Below are positions 34,403-43,301 of a stretch of 64,000 bases of DNA, in pieces. The stretch is from Sporosarcina luteola. GTDB lineage: Bacteria; Bacillota; Bacilli; Bacillales_A; Planococcaceae. The position numbers and the translations under genes were made by a program. The stretch covers positions 124,001 through 188,000 of the forward strand of contig JACHLS010000008.1 of assembly GCA_014204635.1 (NCBI GenBank). The letters run 5' to 3'. Position 1 is the stretch's first letter, and each line of letters opens with the position of its first letter. The notes beneath the pieces were generated by a model that worked only from the letters and a program-made list of their open reading frames with translations, was not told where the DNA came from and did not search any database.

Positions 34403-34509
34403 GAAAACTCCTTATTTTCTAACTGCACAGGTGAATTTACATCAGAGTCTTGGGTCGTGCTGCATACCGTGAGTATGACTACAAGCACACTAAAAAAGAT
34501 TCTTTTCAA
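34399..34509 (-). pseudogene. Truncated lipoprotein gene, 5' end
   Basis: 36 codons from TTG 34509 with GGGGAGG upstream: KRIFFSVLVVILTVCSTTQ, a signal peptide with a lipobox (LTVC), and then a short polar tail stopping within the recombinase start codon (overlapping ATGA). Length and abrupt end suggest that the rest of the gene was replaced by the recombinase region. It was not long enough to be called by routine ORF cut-offs. Confidence 0.5.
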
Positions 34510-34693
34510 ACTGTCCTGAACCTCCCCTAAAAAACTAATTTTATTTCTGATTTTCATCTCCTAAATAGAGAGAAAGCCCGCACTGGATATGAGACGACAT
34601 TGCTGTCTTATTTTATAGATGTGAAAAGAATAGTATGGTATTTGTTTAAGAATAGCACGAAACCTGTTCCTGCTTACAGATGATCGACTGTCC

Positions 34694-34740
34694 ATAAAAA
34701 AAGGACGCTTACTATTTTTAAAATAATAAGCATCCTTTTC
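34694..34740 (-). terminator. Terminator of the CD3324-type gene
   Basis: AAAGGA-C-GCTTA-C-TATTTT pairs with AAAATA-ATAAGC-A-TCCTTT with small mismatches and runs into a T tract on the minus strand. Confidence 0.75.
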
Positions 34741-34742
34741 AT

Positions 34743-35021
34743 TTATGTTTCAACCATCTTCTCTTGTCTAATGATTCTCCGTATACTTTTTTCCGAAAGA
34801 TAATAAGTCTCTGTTAAGTCTACTATCGAAGTGCCGTTAAGAAACTTCAAGTAAATTTCTTTGTTTCTTTTTAGAAGCACTTCACGTGTCCCGTTCTTTT
34901 CACCCCAGGATTTTTTTCGTTCACTTTTCCTCGGAATGTACACCGGTTTTCCATCTACATACTTTTGAATATCTCGAATCAGTTCAGCTGGTAAAACACG
35001 TTCCGCATTAATATAGGTCAT
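34743..35021 (-). CDS. CD3324-family small HTH protein
   Basis: 92 residues beginning MTYINAERVLPAELIRDIQKYVDG, the characteristic start of CD3324-family (Mor/C-like) putative regulators of Firmicutes. The C-terminal IVDLTETYYLSEKSIRRII is a helix-turn-helix. Size is normal for the family. Target unknown. It has its own terminator. Confidence 0.75.
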   Translation of the reverse strand: MTYINAERVLPAELIRDIQKYVDGKPVYIPRKSERKKSWGEKNGTREVLLKRNKEIYLKFLNGTSIVDLTETYYLSEKSIRRIIRQEKMVET

Positions 35022-35286
35022 CTTCTGCTCACTCCTATTAGTTCGTTTCAGAAATGGCAGCTAACCTTAAATTGGAAGTGTTTTATATAGTTTTCATATA
35101 AGCAGAATTACTCTATTCAACAATTTTCACCTCACATATCCTGAGTAAAATTAGGTAACGCTTCCAGTATTATATCATTTAATAATGAATGAAACAGAAC
35201 GAGTTGGTACTAGTTGCTAGGTCTCCAAAAAAGTGTTCTTTCCGCCAAGCGGTATTCCATCATGAACGAAAGCTATAAGACAATGT
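35022..35286. other. Intergenic region upstream of the CD3324-type gene
   Basis: About 265 bp of AT-rich sequence between the CD3324-type gene and a probable remnant. No gene, repeat or convincing promoter seen. Confidence 0.35.
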
Positions 35287-35607
35287 TTATTTCAATGTGA
35301 CTTGATTGCAGTTAGTTTGGATCATGCTTGTTAAGAAGTTACTAATTTCAAATTTTACACCTCGCGCTATATATGTTTCTGAGCATCCCTCTTCCTCATA
35401 GGGGTCAAAACAATCATGTCCCCATTCGCTAAATGAACCGGACACTTTCTATCCTTTCCTACATATCATTAACTCAATATTAGAATACACATCTTCCCAG
35501 TCCGGTGAAACAGATCCTTCCAGCAGAACTGCTTCCACTTTGGCATTCAGCATATAGGTTTTAGAATGATCAATTGCCAACGGCTTTGCTATAGAACAAC
35601 CATTCAT
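35287..35607 (-). pseudogene. Possible decayed gene of unknown family
   Basis: One minus-strand frame runs from MNGCSIAKPLAID at 35607 to TAA 35287, interrupted by TAG at 35449-35451 (after LMICRKG). The parts after the stop (SEWGHDCFDPYEEEGCSETY) look protein-like rather than random, and the frame is otherwise open for 106 codons. No family recognised. The upstream extension of the open frame overlaps the terminator of the next gene and is discounted. Confidence 0.35.
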
Positions 35608-35642
35608 ATAATGTAAGTGAACTACTATGATGCCTGAATATG

Positions 35643-35677
35643 AAAAACCCACTTGGCACTCGACCAAGAGGGTTTTT
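35643..35677 (-). terminator. Terminator of the amine-catabolic operon
   Basis: AAAAACCC-x-CTTGG pairs with CCAAG-x-GGGTTTTT around a 7-nt loop; T tracts on both sides. It lies just after the glutamine-synthetase-like stop. Confidence 0.82.
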
Positions 35678-35680
35678 GCA

Positions 35681-37039
35681 TTAAAAGATAGATGCGTACA
35701 GCTGACGTTCCCACTCATCCACCCGATTATGATGTTGGTTCCATTCTTCGTTTTTCACCTTAATGAACTCCTGCCAAATGTCTCTTCCGATACTTTCAGC
35801 AAGGATGGTATCCTTCGCAAGATAATCCAACGCTTCCTTCAAGTGACGAGGTACCCAATCGATCCCCAGTGCTTCGAGTTCTTGATCTGATAAGGTGCCG
35901 GCATCTTGTTCCAAAGGAGCGCCTGGATCCATTCTCTGTCTGACGCCGTGGAGACCCGCTGCAATTAAGGCTGCAGATAACAAGTATGGATTGCATGTCC
36001 CATCAGCTCCCCGATACTCGAAACGTCTTTCTCTTCTAGGCTCAAGTACACGTACAAGCACCGAGCGGTTTCCAGCTCCATAACAGACGTGAGCTGGCGC
36101 CCACGAACCTGGAATCATCCGTTTATAGGAATTCATTGTCGGCGCGCCGATTGCCGATAACGATTTGCCATGATGAAGAATGCCCCCGATAAAATGATAG
36201 GCTGTGTCGGACAAATCAAGACCGCGTGTATCACTCAAATCTTTAAACAGGTTTTTCTTTTCATCAAACAAACTAATATGGATGTGAAGCCCGCTGCCTG
36301 CGTAATCATTAAATGGTTTTGGGGCCAGCGTTCCGACCATTCCCATATCTCTTGCGACATGCTTGAACAGTTGACGGAACGTCACTTGGTCATCCGTCGC
36401 CTTGAGGCAATGATCATATTTTAAATTAATTTCAACTTGCCCCGGTCCATATTCACTGGACATCTGTTCAGTTTCCACGCCCATTTGCTTCATCGTTTCA
36501 ATGAAAGTTTGAACAAACTCTTCCTGTTCGTCCAATCCATCAGTGGAGAAGCATGCACTTTTGTCAGCCGGAACTAGTTTTCCATCTTCCTCTTTCAATA
36601 AATATGCTTCTTGCTCATAAACCATGAACAATTTTCCGCCAAGGACCTCTTCCGCTTCCTTCAGCAATTTCTTTAACACACTTCTTGGACAGCCTGACCA
36701 TGGATTGCCATTCTCATCGACCAAATCACAGAACATCCTGGCTGTATTTCTACGATGGGGCAAGACGACGAATGTTTCCGGATCCGGCATTGCAAAAAAG
36801 TCTCCCCCATCTGTTCCGTACAATGGGTTTGGTACGTACGTATCGAACATAGTGAAATCCATGATGGCTGTACTGAAATTCACGCCGCTTTCCATTGCAC
36901 CAGCAATAAACTCTTTCCGGATGGTCCGTGCACGTGTAACGCCTGTGTAATCCAAAAACTCGATTCGGATATAATCAATGCCCTCTTCCTCGATCCGCTT
37001 GAGCACATCTTCTTTTGTTGTGACCTTCTCCATACTCAT
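35681..37039 (-). CDS. Glutamine synthetase family ligase (gamma-glutamyl-amine ligase type)
   Basis: 452-residue GS-fold protein. It has the N-terminal beta-grasp (IDYIRIEFLDYTGVTRART), the catalytic SSEYGPGQVEINLKY, the ATP/ammonium-side GSGLHIHISLF, and PGSWAPAHVCYGAGNRSVLVRV. The N-terminal sequence lacks features of housekeeping GlnA (no DLRFTD-like segment). The operon is catabolic: FluG-type amidohydrolase, permease and M20 hydrolase. I therefore infer ligation of glutamate to an amine, as PuuA-type enzymes do. Its ATG overlaps the M20 stop by 4 bp. The substrate amine is unknown. Confidence 0.78.
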   Translation of the reverse strand: MSMEKVTTKEDVLKRIEEEGIDYIRIEFLDYTGVTRARTIRKEFIAGAMESGVNFSTAIMDFTMFDTYVPNPLYGTDGGDFFAMPDPETFVVLPHRRNTARMFCDLVDENGNPWSGCPRSVLKKLLKEAEEVLGGKLFMVYEQEAYLLKEEDGKLVPADKSACFSTDGLDEQEEFVQTFIETMKQMGVETEQMSSEYGPGQVEINLKYDHCLKATDDQVTFRQLFKHVARDMGMVGTLAPKPFNDYAGSGLHIHISLFDEKKNLFKDLSDTRGLDLSDTAYHFIGGILHHGKSLSAIGAPTMNSYKRMIPGSWAPAHVCYGAGNRSVLVRVLEPRRERRFEYRGADGTCNPYLLSAALIAAGLHGVRQRMDPGAPLEQDAGTLSDQELEALGIDWVPRHLKEALDYLAKDTILAESIGRDIWQEFIKVKNEEWNQHHNRVDEWERQLYASIF

Positions 37040-38217
37040 GCCCTCACTTTCTTCAGTAGATGTTTTGCGAAATTGACGTACAATTCAACGCCGACTGCCA
37101 GGACCCTATCATCGAAATGGAATTTTGGATGATGCAGGTCATAGGACACTTCGCCCTCTTTTTTAATTCCTAAACGGAAGTAAAAACTTGGAACAGCTTC
37201 AGAAAAATAACCGAAATCATCCGCTCCCATGGAAGGATCCTTCAATTCAAAAACTTGTTGGTCGCCAAGCAATTTCTGTGCCATGGCTTCGAACTCAGTT
37301 GCAATAAATCGATCATTTACAATCGGAGGGGCTCCTAACACAAATTCCACCGCAACAGTCGCGTCCCACAGACATTCAGCTGCGCGGCACACTTTTTCCA
37401 CTTCGGTTTGCAGTTTTTTCCGTACATCCGGTTGCAAGGCTCGGACCGTGCCCTCCAGTGTCACCGTGTCTGCAACCACATTGTTCGCTTCTCCGCCTGT
37501 GATTTTTCCAACATGAATGACCATTGGCTGTACCGGGTTAAAGCTTTTTGCCGTAATAGTCTGCAAGTTCTGTATCAGCTGGGTGGCAATTGTGATCGCA
37601 TCCACCGCTTCATGTGGTCTTGCACTATGCCCCCCTTTTCCCTTGATGACAATTTTGAAATCATCGCACGATGCCGTCATACTGCCTGTTTTCACGCCTA
37701 CAGAACCAAATGGCAAGTAAGGCCATAAATGAAGGCCGACTACCGCATCCAATTTGGGATTCTCCAAAATACCTTTTTCGATCAAAGCCAAGGCAGCTCC
37801 ATCCGCCTCTTCTCCTGGTTGAAAAATGCAACGGACTGTTCCCTGGAGTACATCTCGTTTCGCATACAGCTCATGTACCGCGCCAAGCAAGATGGATGTG
37901 TGCCCATCATGGCCACACGCATGCATGACATGATTGTTTTTCGATTTGTAGGGAACATCCGCTTCTTCCTGAATCGGCAGCGCATCAATATCGGCTCGCA
38001 GTCCAATGGCTGGCCCCTCTTCATGGCCGACAATATCCACGTAGACGCCTGTTTCACCAATTGTCTTATACGGGATTTCCCATACGTCGAGCATTTTCTG
38101 GATAAATGTAGCTGTCTGATACTCTTGGAAACTTAGTTCTGGATACTGGTGTAAATGTCTTCGAATTGCTATGATTTCGTTGCTCAACTTCGTTGAGATA
38201 CGTTCTGCATCAGTCAT
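37036..38217 (-). CDS. M20-family amidohydrolase
   Basis: 393-residue M20D metallo-amidohydrolase. Metal-binding features are intact: GLRADIDALPIQE, HACGHDGHTSILLG, QPGEEADG and the C-terminal MGADDFGYF. A dimerisation domain (KGKGGHSARPHEAVDAI) is in the middle. These cytoplasmic enzymes cleave N-acyl or amide bonds of amino acids. The start overlaps the permease stop by 8 bp and the stop overlaps the GS-like start by 4 bp, so the three genes are translationally coupled. It may release an amino acid or amine from an amide conjugate. Confidence 0.85.
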   Translation of the reverse strand: MTDAERISTKLSNEIIAIRRHLHQYPELSFQEYQTATFIQKMLDVWEIPYKTIGETGVYVDIVGHEEGPAIGLRADIDALPIQEEADVPYKSKNNHVMHACGHDGHTSILLGAVHELYAKRDVLQGTVRCIFQPGEEADGAALALIEKGILENPKLDAVVGLHLWPYLPFGSVGVKTGSMTASCDDFKIVIKGKGGHSARPHEAVDAITIATQLIQNLQTITAKSFNPVQPMVIHVGKITGGEANNVVADTVTLEGTVRALQPDVRKKLQTEVEKVCRAAECLWDATVAVEFVLGAPPIVNDRFIATEFEAMAQKLLGDQQVFELKDPSMGADDFGYFSEAVPSFYFRLGIKKEGEVSYDLHHPKFHFDDRVLAVGVELYVNFAKHLLKKVRA

Positions 38218-39604
38218 TTTTCACTTCGCCCACCTTTATTTCTTGTCGCGGATCTACTGGTTGCTGCTTTTTAAATGCTGATTTATTGAAAACAGAGAAC
38301 AGGATAAACAGAATGGCTAGCCAAATACCGCCCCGCACCAATGTCATCAAATCATTGACGAATGAACCATACAACACAATAACAATACCAATGAAGCCGA
38401 GAACCGGAAATAACGGGAACAATGGTTGTCTCCAACGTAATTTAGCAATCTCATCTTTATGCTTCATGCGGTAAATGACGCTTGCAATCAATGCTAAACT
38501 CCAAGAGAACAGCCATGCAATAACCAATTGATTGGATAATTCAATATAAATGAAATCAGGATTGAATTGTCCAATGACAATTAATAGAACTGTCGCCGCC
38601 CAAATGATGAGGATGGCATTGACTGGAGCATATGTCTTCGGATGGATCTTCCCAAGAAACTTTGGAAGCATCCCCTCTCTCGCCTGCTCGTAGAAAATCC
38701 GGGACGCCGCATACAGTGTCCCCATCAAAATCGTAGTCGCTGCCGCAATCCAAGCTGCCGCATTCATGATGAATGCGCCCGCAACACCAAACACTTTTCC
38801 TGCCGCAACAGTGAAAGGCGAACTATCGATCGTTACATCAGTGTATGGGATGATCCCTTGCAATACGAAATGAGCGAACGAATAGATGGCAATGAACGTG
38901 ATACTGGACCAAATCAACCCTCTCGGCAAATCCCGTTCTGGATTAATTGCCTCAGCACCGGCTGTCACCAACGTCAACGCTCCAAGATACGCGTATGTCC
39001 CCATTGGGATAGCACCGAAAAATCCTTCCATTCCATATGGCATGAATGGTGTAAAGTTATTCAAGTCGACTTCCTTAAATCCGATGATGGCGAAAATAAC
39101 CATCACTCCAACCAAGGCAGCTACAAGATAAAGCTGCAAGCGAGCTGCAAACATAACACCTGCCATGTTGATCAAAGCAAATAAGGTGATAAATAGAATC
39201 GCAAAGAATGCCGGCCACCAACTGGCTGTCAAACTAGGGAAGAACCACATCGTGATTTTTCCTAATGCCAAGCCGACGCTGCCGCCTGCAATAATCCAGC
39301 CAATCGCAAACGTCATCCCTGCAAGAAACCCCCACGATTTACCCATGAACCGTTCCACCCACATGGACATCGCCCCGGCGTTCGGCATCGCAACGGCCAT
39401 TTCAGTCAACGCCAGAATCAAGAAGAGTTGGAACAACCCTGCGATAATATATGACACGATCGAACTTGGTCCCGCCACAGCAATCCCTTGTCCCATTAAT
39501 AAAAAGATTCCATCCCCTACGACCGCACCTACTCCAAGCGCCCAAATATGCCAGAACTTCAGCGTCCGCTTCGGCTGTAAATCAAGCCTAAAATCATTTC
39601 CCAT
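38210..39604 (-). CDS. APC-superfamily amino acid/amine permease
   Basis: 464 residues with about 12 membrane helices. The APC signature of helix 1 (ALGVGAVVGDGIFLLMGQG) and helix 6 to 8 (GTYAYLGALTLVTAGAEAINPERDLPRGL) is present. It lies within the operon with the amidohydrolase upstream and M20 gene downstream, suggesting import of the compound the operon degrades. Substrate is not predictable. Confidence 0.85.
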   Translation of the reverse strand: MGNDFRLDLQPKRTLKFWHIWALGVGAVVGDGIFLLMGQGIAVAGPSSIVSYIIAGLFQLFLILALTEMAVAMPNAGAMSMWVERFMGKSWGFLAGMTFAIGWIIAGGSVGLALGKITMWFFPSLTASWWPAFFAILFITLFALINMAGVMFAARLQLYLVAALVGVMVIFAIIGFKEVDLNNFTPFMPYGMEGFFGAIPMGTYAYLGALTLVTAGAEAINPERDLPRGLIWSSITFIAIYSFAHFVLQGIIPYTDVTIDSSPFTVAAGKVFGVAGAFIMNAAAWIAAATTILMGTLYAASRIFYEQAREGMLPKFLGKIHPKTYAPVNAILIIWAATVLLIVIGQFNPDFIYIELSNQLVIAWLFSWSLALIASVIYRMKHKDEIAKLRWRQPLFPLFPVLGFIGIVIVLYGSFVNDLMTLVRGGIWLAILFILFSVFNKSAFKKQQPVDPRQEIKVGEVKND

Positions 39605-39625
39605 ATAGTTTCCCCCTATTCATCG

Positions 39626-40783
39626 TCATGCTTTGATATTGTAAATTTTTTCGAAGTTTCGATAGAGAATCATCTCTCCAATAAATTGAGCCTTCTCCAC
39701 ACTCATATAGTCCTTTTCAACCCATTCGTTCAATACTCGTTCAAAGCATTGAATGAATAGCTTAACACCCATCCAATTCATTTCCGGTACAGTAAATGCA
39801 TCCGACCCATACATAACCTTATCGAAAGGTGCGAGCTCGAGAACTTGTGAAATGACACGTTCCACGCCGTGGCCGGTAAACGGATTTTGCAAGGAAATAT
39901 CCATATAAACATTTGGCAAAATGCTGACGATGAATGCGGCTTCCTCCATCCACGGATAGCCTCCATGTACGAGATGTACCTTTGTATCCTTATACTTTTC
40001 CTTCCGAAGTGTATCAAGCAGGAAGCTAGGGCTTGCCTTGGTCATGACCACTTCCCCATCGCCGATCCCGGTATGAATATGCATGAATTTATCAGCTTCC
40101 GTACACGCTTCCATAGCAAGATGGAAACAGTAATCCCGAAACGCTTTGGCAGGAGCCCGGTTATCTTTGACAAATGTCGCATAGTCTCTTTCCGCAGTCT
40201 CTCGGTCCATATCTAAAACTTCGAGTCCGCTTCTGTATGCAATGATTGTTTTCAAACCGACAACTTGGTCATCTGATAAATCATCCTGTAACCGCTTTCT
40301 GTAACGGCTGATAAAATCATCGAAGCTGATATTCATTTCCGCTAAAGAAACCATAATCGGTTCGATCCGGCTAATTTCCCAAATACGCGCTCCTGTCATT
40401 CCTTCAAACTCTGCGTGATTGATAGGCGGTTGCGGATAGCCAAAATCCATGATCGCTCCAACCAAATTGACATCTTGGAACAATTCCTTCGTATAAGCAG
40501 GGTAGTCTTTTGCCTTTTGATTCCGGACATCGACAATGGCTGTCAAGTCTTCCTCACATGAATAATAAGAAGCCATCTGCCGCAACAAAATTTGAATCCA
40601 CATATTGGACCCGGGATACGGCTGATGTTTCTCTATCCCTTCAAGACTCGAAAACATTTCTGGTATGACGGACAGAGATAATTTTCGTAAAAAGCTGACA
40701 GGAGATTCAGGTGTTGTACTTTCTTTGAATGGATGCGCATGAACATCGACTACTTTGATACCTTGTAAACTCACTTTTTCCAC
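39626..40783 (-). CDS. FluG-type amidohydrolase (metal-dependent hydrolase)
   Basis: 385-residue TIM-barrel amidohydrolase. The N-terminal VVDVHAHPF gives the HxH metal site, HIHTGIGDGE and HLVHGGYPW give further His ligands, and the C-terminal YGSDAF the Asp. This is the arrangement of the N-terminal half of fungal FluG, whose C-terminal half is a GS domain, matching the separate GS-like gene in this operon. GTG 40783 is chosen because GGAAGAGG precedes it; the longer reading has no ribosome site. First gene of the operon, divergent from the regulator. Confidence 0.78.
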   Translation of the reverse strand: MEKVSLQGIKVVDVHAHPFKESTTPESPVSFLRKLSLSVIPEMFSSLEGIEKHQPYPGSNMWIQILLRQMASYYSCEEDLTAIVDVRNQKAKDYPAYTKELFQDVNLVGAIMDFGYPQPPINHAEFEGMTGARIWEISRIEPIMVSLAEMNISFDDFISRYRKRLQDDLSDDQVVGLKTIIAYRSGLEVLDMDRETAERDYATFVKDNRAPAKAFRDYCFHLAMEACTEADKFMHIHTGIGDGEVVMTKASPSFLLDTLRKEKYKDTKVHLVHGGYPWMEEAAFIVSILPNVYMDISLQNPFTGHGVERVISQVLELAPFDKVMYGSDAFTVPEMNWMGVKLFIQCFERVLNEWVEKDYMSVEKAQFIGEMILYRNFEKIYNIKA

Positions 40784-40898
40784 GGTTCCTCTTCCCTTCT
40801 TGTAGTGTCTGGATGATCCATCAATCATATCGACAACTTTTTTCGCAAAATATTTTTCATACCCAAGTCTTCATTTACAAATAAAAACCATAGACAAG

Positions 40899-40908
40899 CA
40901 GGTACCTG
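40899..40908. promoter_or_regulatory. Palindrome in the divergent control region
   Basis: CAGGTACCTG is a perfect 10-bp palindrome midway in the 200-bp gap between the amidohydrolase operon and its divergent regulator. I looked for a sigma-54 -24/-12 element (GG-N10-GC) facing the operon and found none. Confidence 0.35.
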
Positions 40909-40985
40909 AATATGATAGAGTCAATTATAAGATTTTTTAGATCTGCTTCAAGAAAGTGAAAATTATTTTTCGGAGATGGTTGAAA

Positions 40986-42707
40986 ATGAAACACAACACG
41001 TCCATTCATTTTGAAGAATTGTCACCTTTCCTCTTCGACGGGGTCATACAAACAGATAATTTGGGGATTATCGAATCAGTCAACAAAGCAGTGCTAGATT
41101 TTTTTCCGAAGCTGCATGTAAGCGATTTAATTGGAAAGAAAGTACAAGAAATCATCTCTTCCAAAGACATTCTGCTATTTTTCGATCATCAACAAGACAT
41201 GCGAAATATTAACATGACCATCGGAATGTATCATGTAATGGGAAACTTTCATTTTTACAGCGAAGATCATGCCCTGATCATTTTGAAAAACATTACAAAT
41301 GTACACCAGCTTACGGTCGAATTGGGTGTGGCCCAGCGCCAGATACGACTGTTTCATAGTATTTTGGACAATATCGAAGAGGGCATCTGCTTTATTGATT
41401 CCAATCAAAAAATCATTTTCTACAATAAGAAAATGGGCGAATTGGATGCCAGAGAGCCTTCCAGCATTCACGCAGAACAATATGGCAACGCTTTCTCTGG
41501 GGCTACATACATGAATGATCCGTTGCTAAGCGCTTTGGTGACAGAAAAGAATATTATTCAAAATGAATCGTTCATTTCTAGAAGTGGGAAAAAGTACGAT
41601 ATTCAGATGAAGAATCTTCCCTTATTTTTAGGAAATCAAAAAATAGGCGCCTTATCAACTGTTAAAGATGTATCAAAATTGTCGGAGCTGGGGCAAACAA
41701 TTTACCAATTGCGACTGGAAAACGAACGGCAGCATACGGCACACGTCTTGCCGAGTGAGGAACAGACTCATTCCTATATCCATTCAACCAAAGGAATGCA
41801 AAAGATTTTGCAGGACGCGGATCGGGCCATTCATTCGTCTGCTAACATTTTGATTTACGGGGAACCCGGGGCAGGCAAAAAACAACTTGCTCGGTATATT
41901 TTGAAAGACAAGAGTTCTTATTTTCCAATTTCATGCAATGCCTTACCTCCCCAGTTTATTGAAAGGTCCTTATTTGGCACTGCCACTTCGACAGGTTTAT
42001 TGGAACAAGCCAACGGAGGAACGGTTTTGCTCCACAACATCAATACTCTAGATCTCTCTGTGCAGAACAAGTTATTACAGATAATCCATAGCAAAAAACT
42101 GTACAGAGAAAAAGACGGAACCGAAGTGCCGATCCATATTCAGTTCATATGCACATTGGACGTCAAACCCGAAATCGCTTTCAAAGAACGCATGCTGTCA
42201 GAAGACTTTTTTTATGCGGTCAGCGGCCTGACATTCCGGCTCCCTCCATTGCGTGAACGGAAACAGGAAATCCCATTACTCATTGAACATTTCATCCAAA
42301 TGAAACGATCCGCTTTTACCAGTAACGAGATCTCCATATCAGAGGAAGCAATGGAGCTGTTTATGAAATACGACTATCCCGGCAATGTCCGACAACTGGA
42401 ATATATCCTGGAAGGCGTACTGGCTGTCCTCCATGATGAAACCGTTATCATGCCGGACCATTTGCCAGATTATATTTCTGCCGCTATCTATCAAGAGACT
42501 ACCTCCATACAGTTTTTCGAAGAAGAAGTCGGCTTGCACTCCAATTTGACCGATCGTGTGGAGTCATTTGAAAAGGAATTGATTCTGAAAACGTTACAGA
42601 AAACAAACTATCATATTACGAATGCATCCGATCTGCTGGGCGTTTCAAGACAAAGTCTGAATTATAAAATTCGTAAATATGGTATTGAAACTATACGCAG
42701 TGACTAA
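40986..42707 (+). CDS. PAS/AAA+ (sigma-54-interaction-like) regulator with degenerate ATPase motifs
   Basis: 573 residues: two PAS-like domains (about 10-105 and 122-232), an AAA+ domain (about 265-500) and a Fis-type helix-turn-helix (about 540-570, ITNASDLLGVSRQSLNYKI). Walker A (GEPGAGKKQLAR, 292-303) is present. The GAFTGA loop is missing (after LFG comes TATSTGLLEQ, 329-340) and Walker B reads VLLHNI instead of LFLDEI. It therefore probably cannot remodel sigma-54 polymerase and may act like TyrR-type regulators. ATG 40986 has GGAGATGG upstream. It is divergent from the amidohydrolase operon it likely controls. Confidence 0.8.
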   Translation: MKHNTSIHFEELSPFLFDGVIQTDNLGIIESVNKAVLDFFPKLHVSDLIGKKVQEIISSKDILLFFDHQQDMRNINMTIGMYHVMGNFHFYSEDHALIILKNITNVHQLTVELGVAQRQIRLFHSILDNIEEGICFIDSNQKIIFYNKKMGELDAREPSSIHAEQYGNAFSGATYMNDPLLSALVTEKNIIQNESFISRSGKKYDIQMKNLPLFLGNQKIGALSTVKDVSKLSELGQTIYQLRLENERQHTAHVLPSEEQTHSYIHSTKGMQKILQDADRAIHSSANILIYGEPGAGKKQLARYILKDKSSYFPISCNALPPQFIERSLFGTATSTGLLEQANGGTVLLHNINTLDLSVQNKLLQIIHSKKLYREKDGTEVPIHIQFICTLDVKPEIAFKERMLSEDFFYAVSGLTFRLPPLRERKQEIPLLIEHFIQMKRSAFTSNEISISEEAMELFMKYDYPGNVRQLEYILEGVLAVLHDETVIMPDHLPDYISAAIYQETTSIQFFEEEVGLHSNLTDRVESFEKELILKTLQKTNYHITNASDLLGVSRQSLNYKIRKYGIETIRSD

Positions 42708-42859
42708 TAGACGAATATATTTCTGACGAATGATGTGCAGGGCGCTCGTGTCCAGTCCTATTACGAGGGAAAAGAAAAAAGAACCTTATGATAGGTTCCA
42801 GAGAATAGGAAATGTCGAGTTTAACTTGTCTACATGTGTAAAATTGTTCCTGTTTCCTC

Positions 42860-42890
42860 TTTACATTGACATCGTGTCATACTTTATATT
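42860..42890 (+). promoter_or_regulatory. MerR-type promoter with 19-bp spacer
   Basis: TTTACA (42860-42865) and TATATT (42885-42890) are 19 bp apart, and the spacer contains the dyad TGACA-TCG-TGTCA (42867-42879). An elongated spacer holding a dyad is the hallmark of promoters activated by MerR-family regulators by DNA distortion. It lies 21 bp before the merR-type gene, so the operon is probably autoregulated. Confidence 0.7.
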
Positions 42891-42911
42891 GATAAGGAAG
42901 GAGGAGTTAAG

Positions 42912-43301
42912 ATGAAAATAAGCGATTTATCAGACCGCACAGGTGTCAGTACCCGTTCCATTCGATATTACGAGAAAAAAAATTTGATCAAACCTTCCCG
43001 CACAGAAAATAGTTATCGGGTTTATGACGAGCGAGATATAGAACGTGTAAAAGCCATTCGATTTTTTCTAGATATCGGGCTTACAACTGACGAAATACAG
43101 CCTATTATAGCTTGTGGTTCCATCGCACCGATGGATGGCGATTGGAATTGTGCAGAAGCAGCAATTGCATTATATGAAGAGCAGTTGTCCAAAACTCGAC
43201 AACAGATTGAGCAATTGGAAAATGCTCAAAGACATTTAAAAGAAATGATTGAATTTTGGCGTACCGTACAAATTCGCCAGAGTCGGAGTAAGGGACAATG
43301 A
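42912..43301 (+). CDS. MerR-family transcriptional regulator
   Basis: 129 residues: N-terminal winged helix (ISDLSDRTGVSTRSIRYYEKKNLIKPSR) and a C-terminal coiled coil (about 80-118). The few cysteines are not arranged as a metal site, so a small-molecule inducer is more likely. AAGGAGGAGTTAAG precedes the ATG. The stop overlaps the MFS start (ATGA), so it forms a two-gene unit controlling the efflux carrier. Confidence 0.85.
   Translation: MKISDLSDRTGVSTRSIRYYEKKNLIKPSRTENSYRVYDERDIERVKAIRFFLDIGLTTDEIQPIIACGSIAPMDGDWNCAEAAIALYEEQLSKTRQQIEQLENAQRHLKEMIEFWRTVQIRQSRSKGQ

Noticed and set aside
40800..40985. Sigma-54 promoter for the amidohydrolase operon
   Set aside because: No GG-N10-GC element on the minus strand; the TTGGG and TTGCG present are 16 bp apart.
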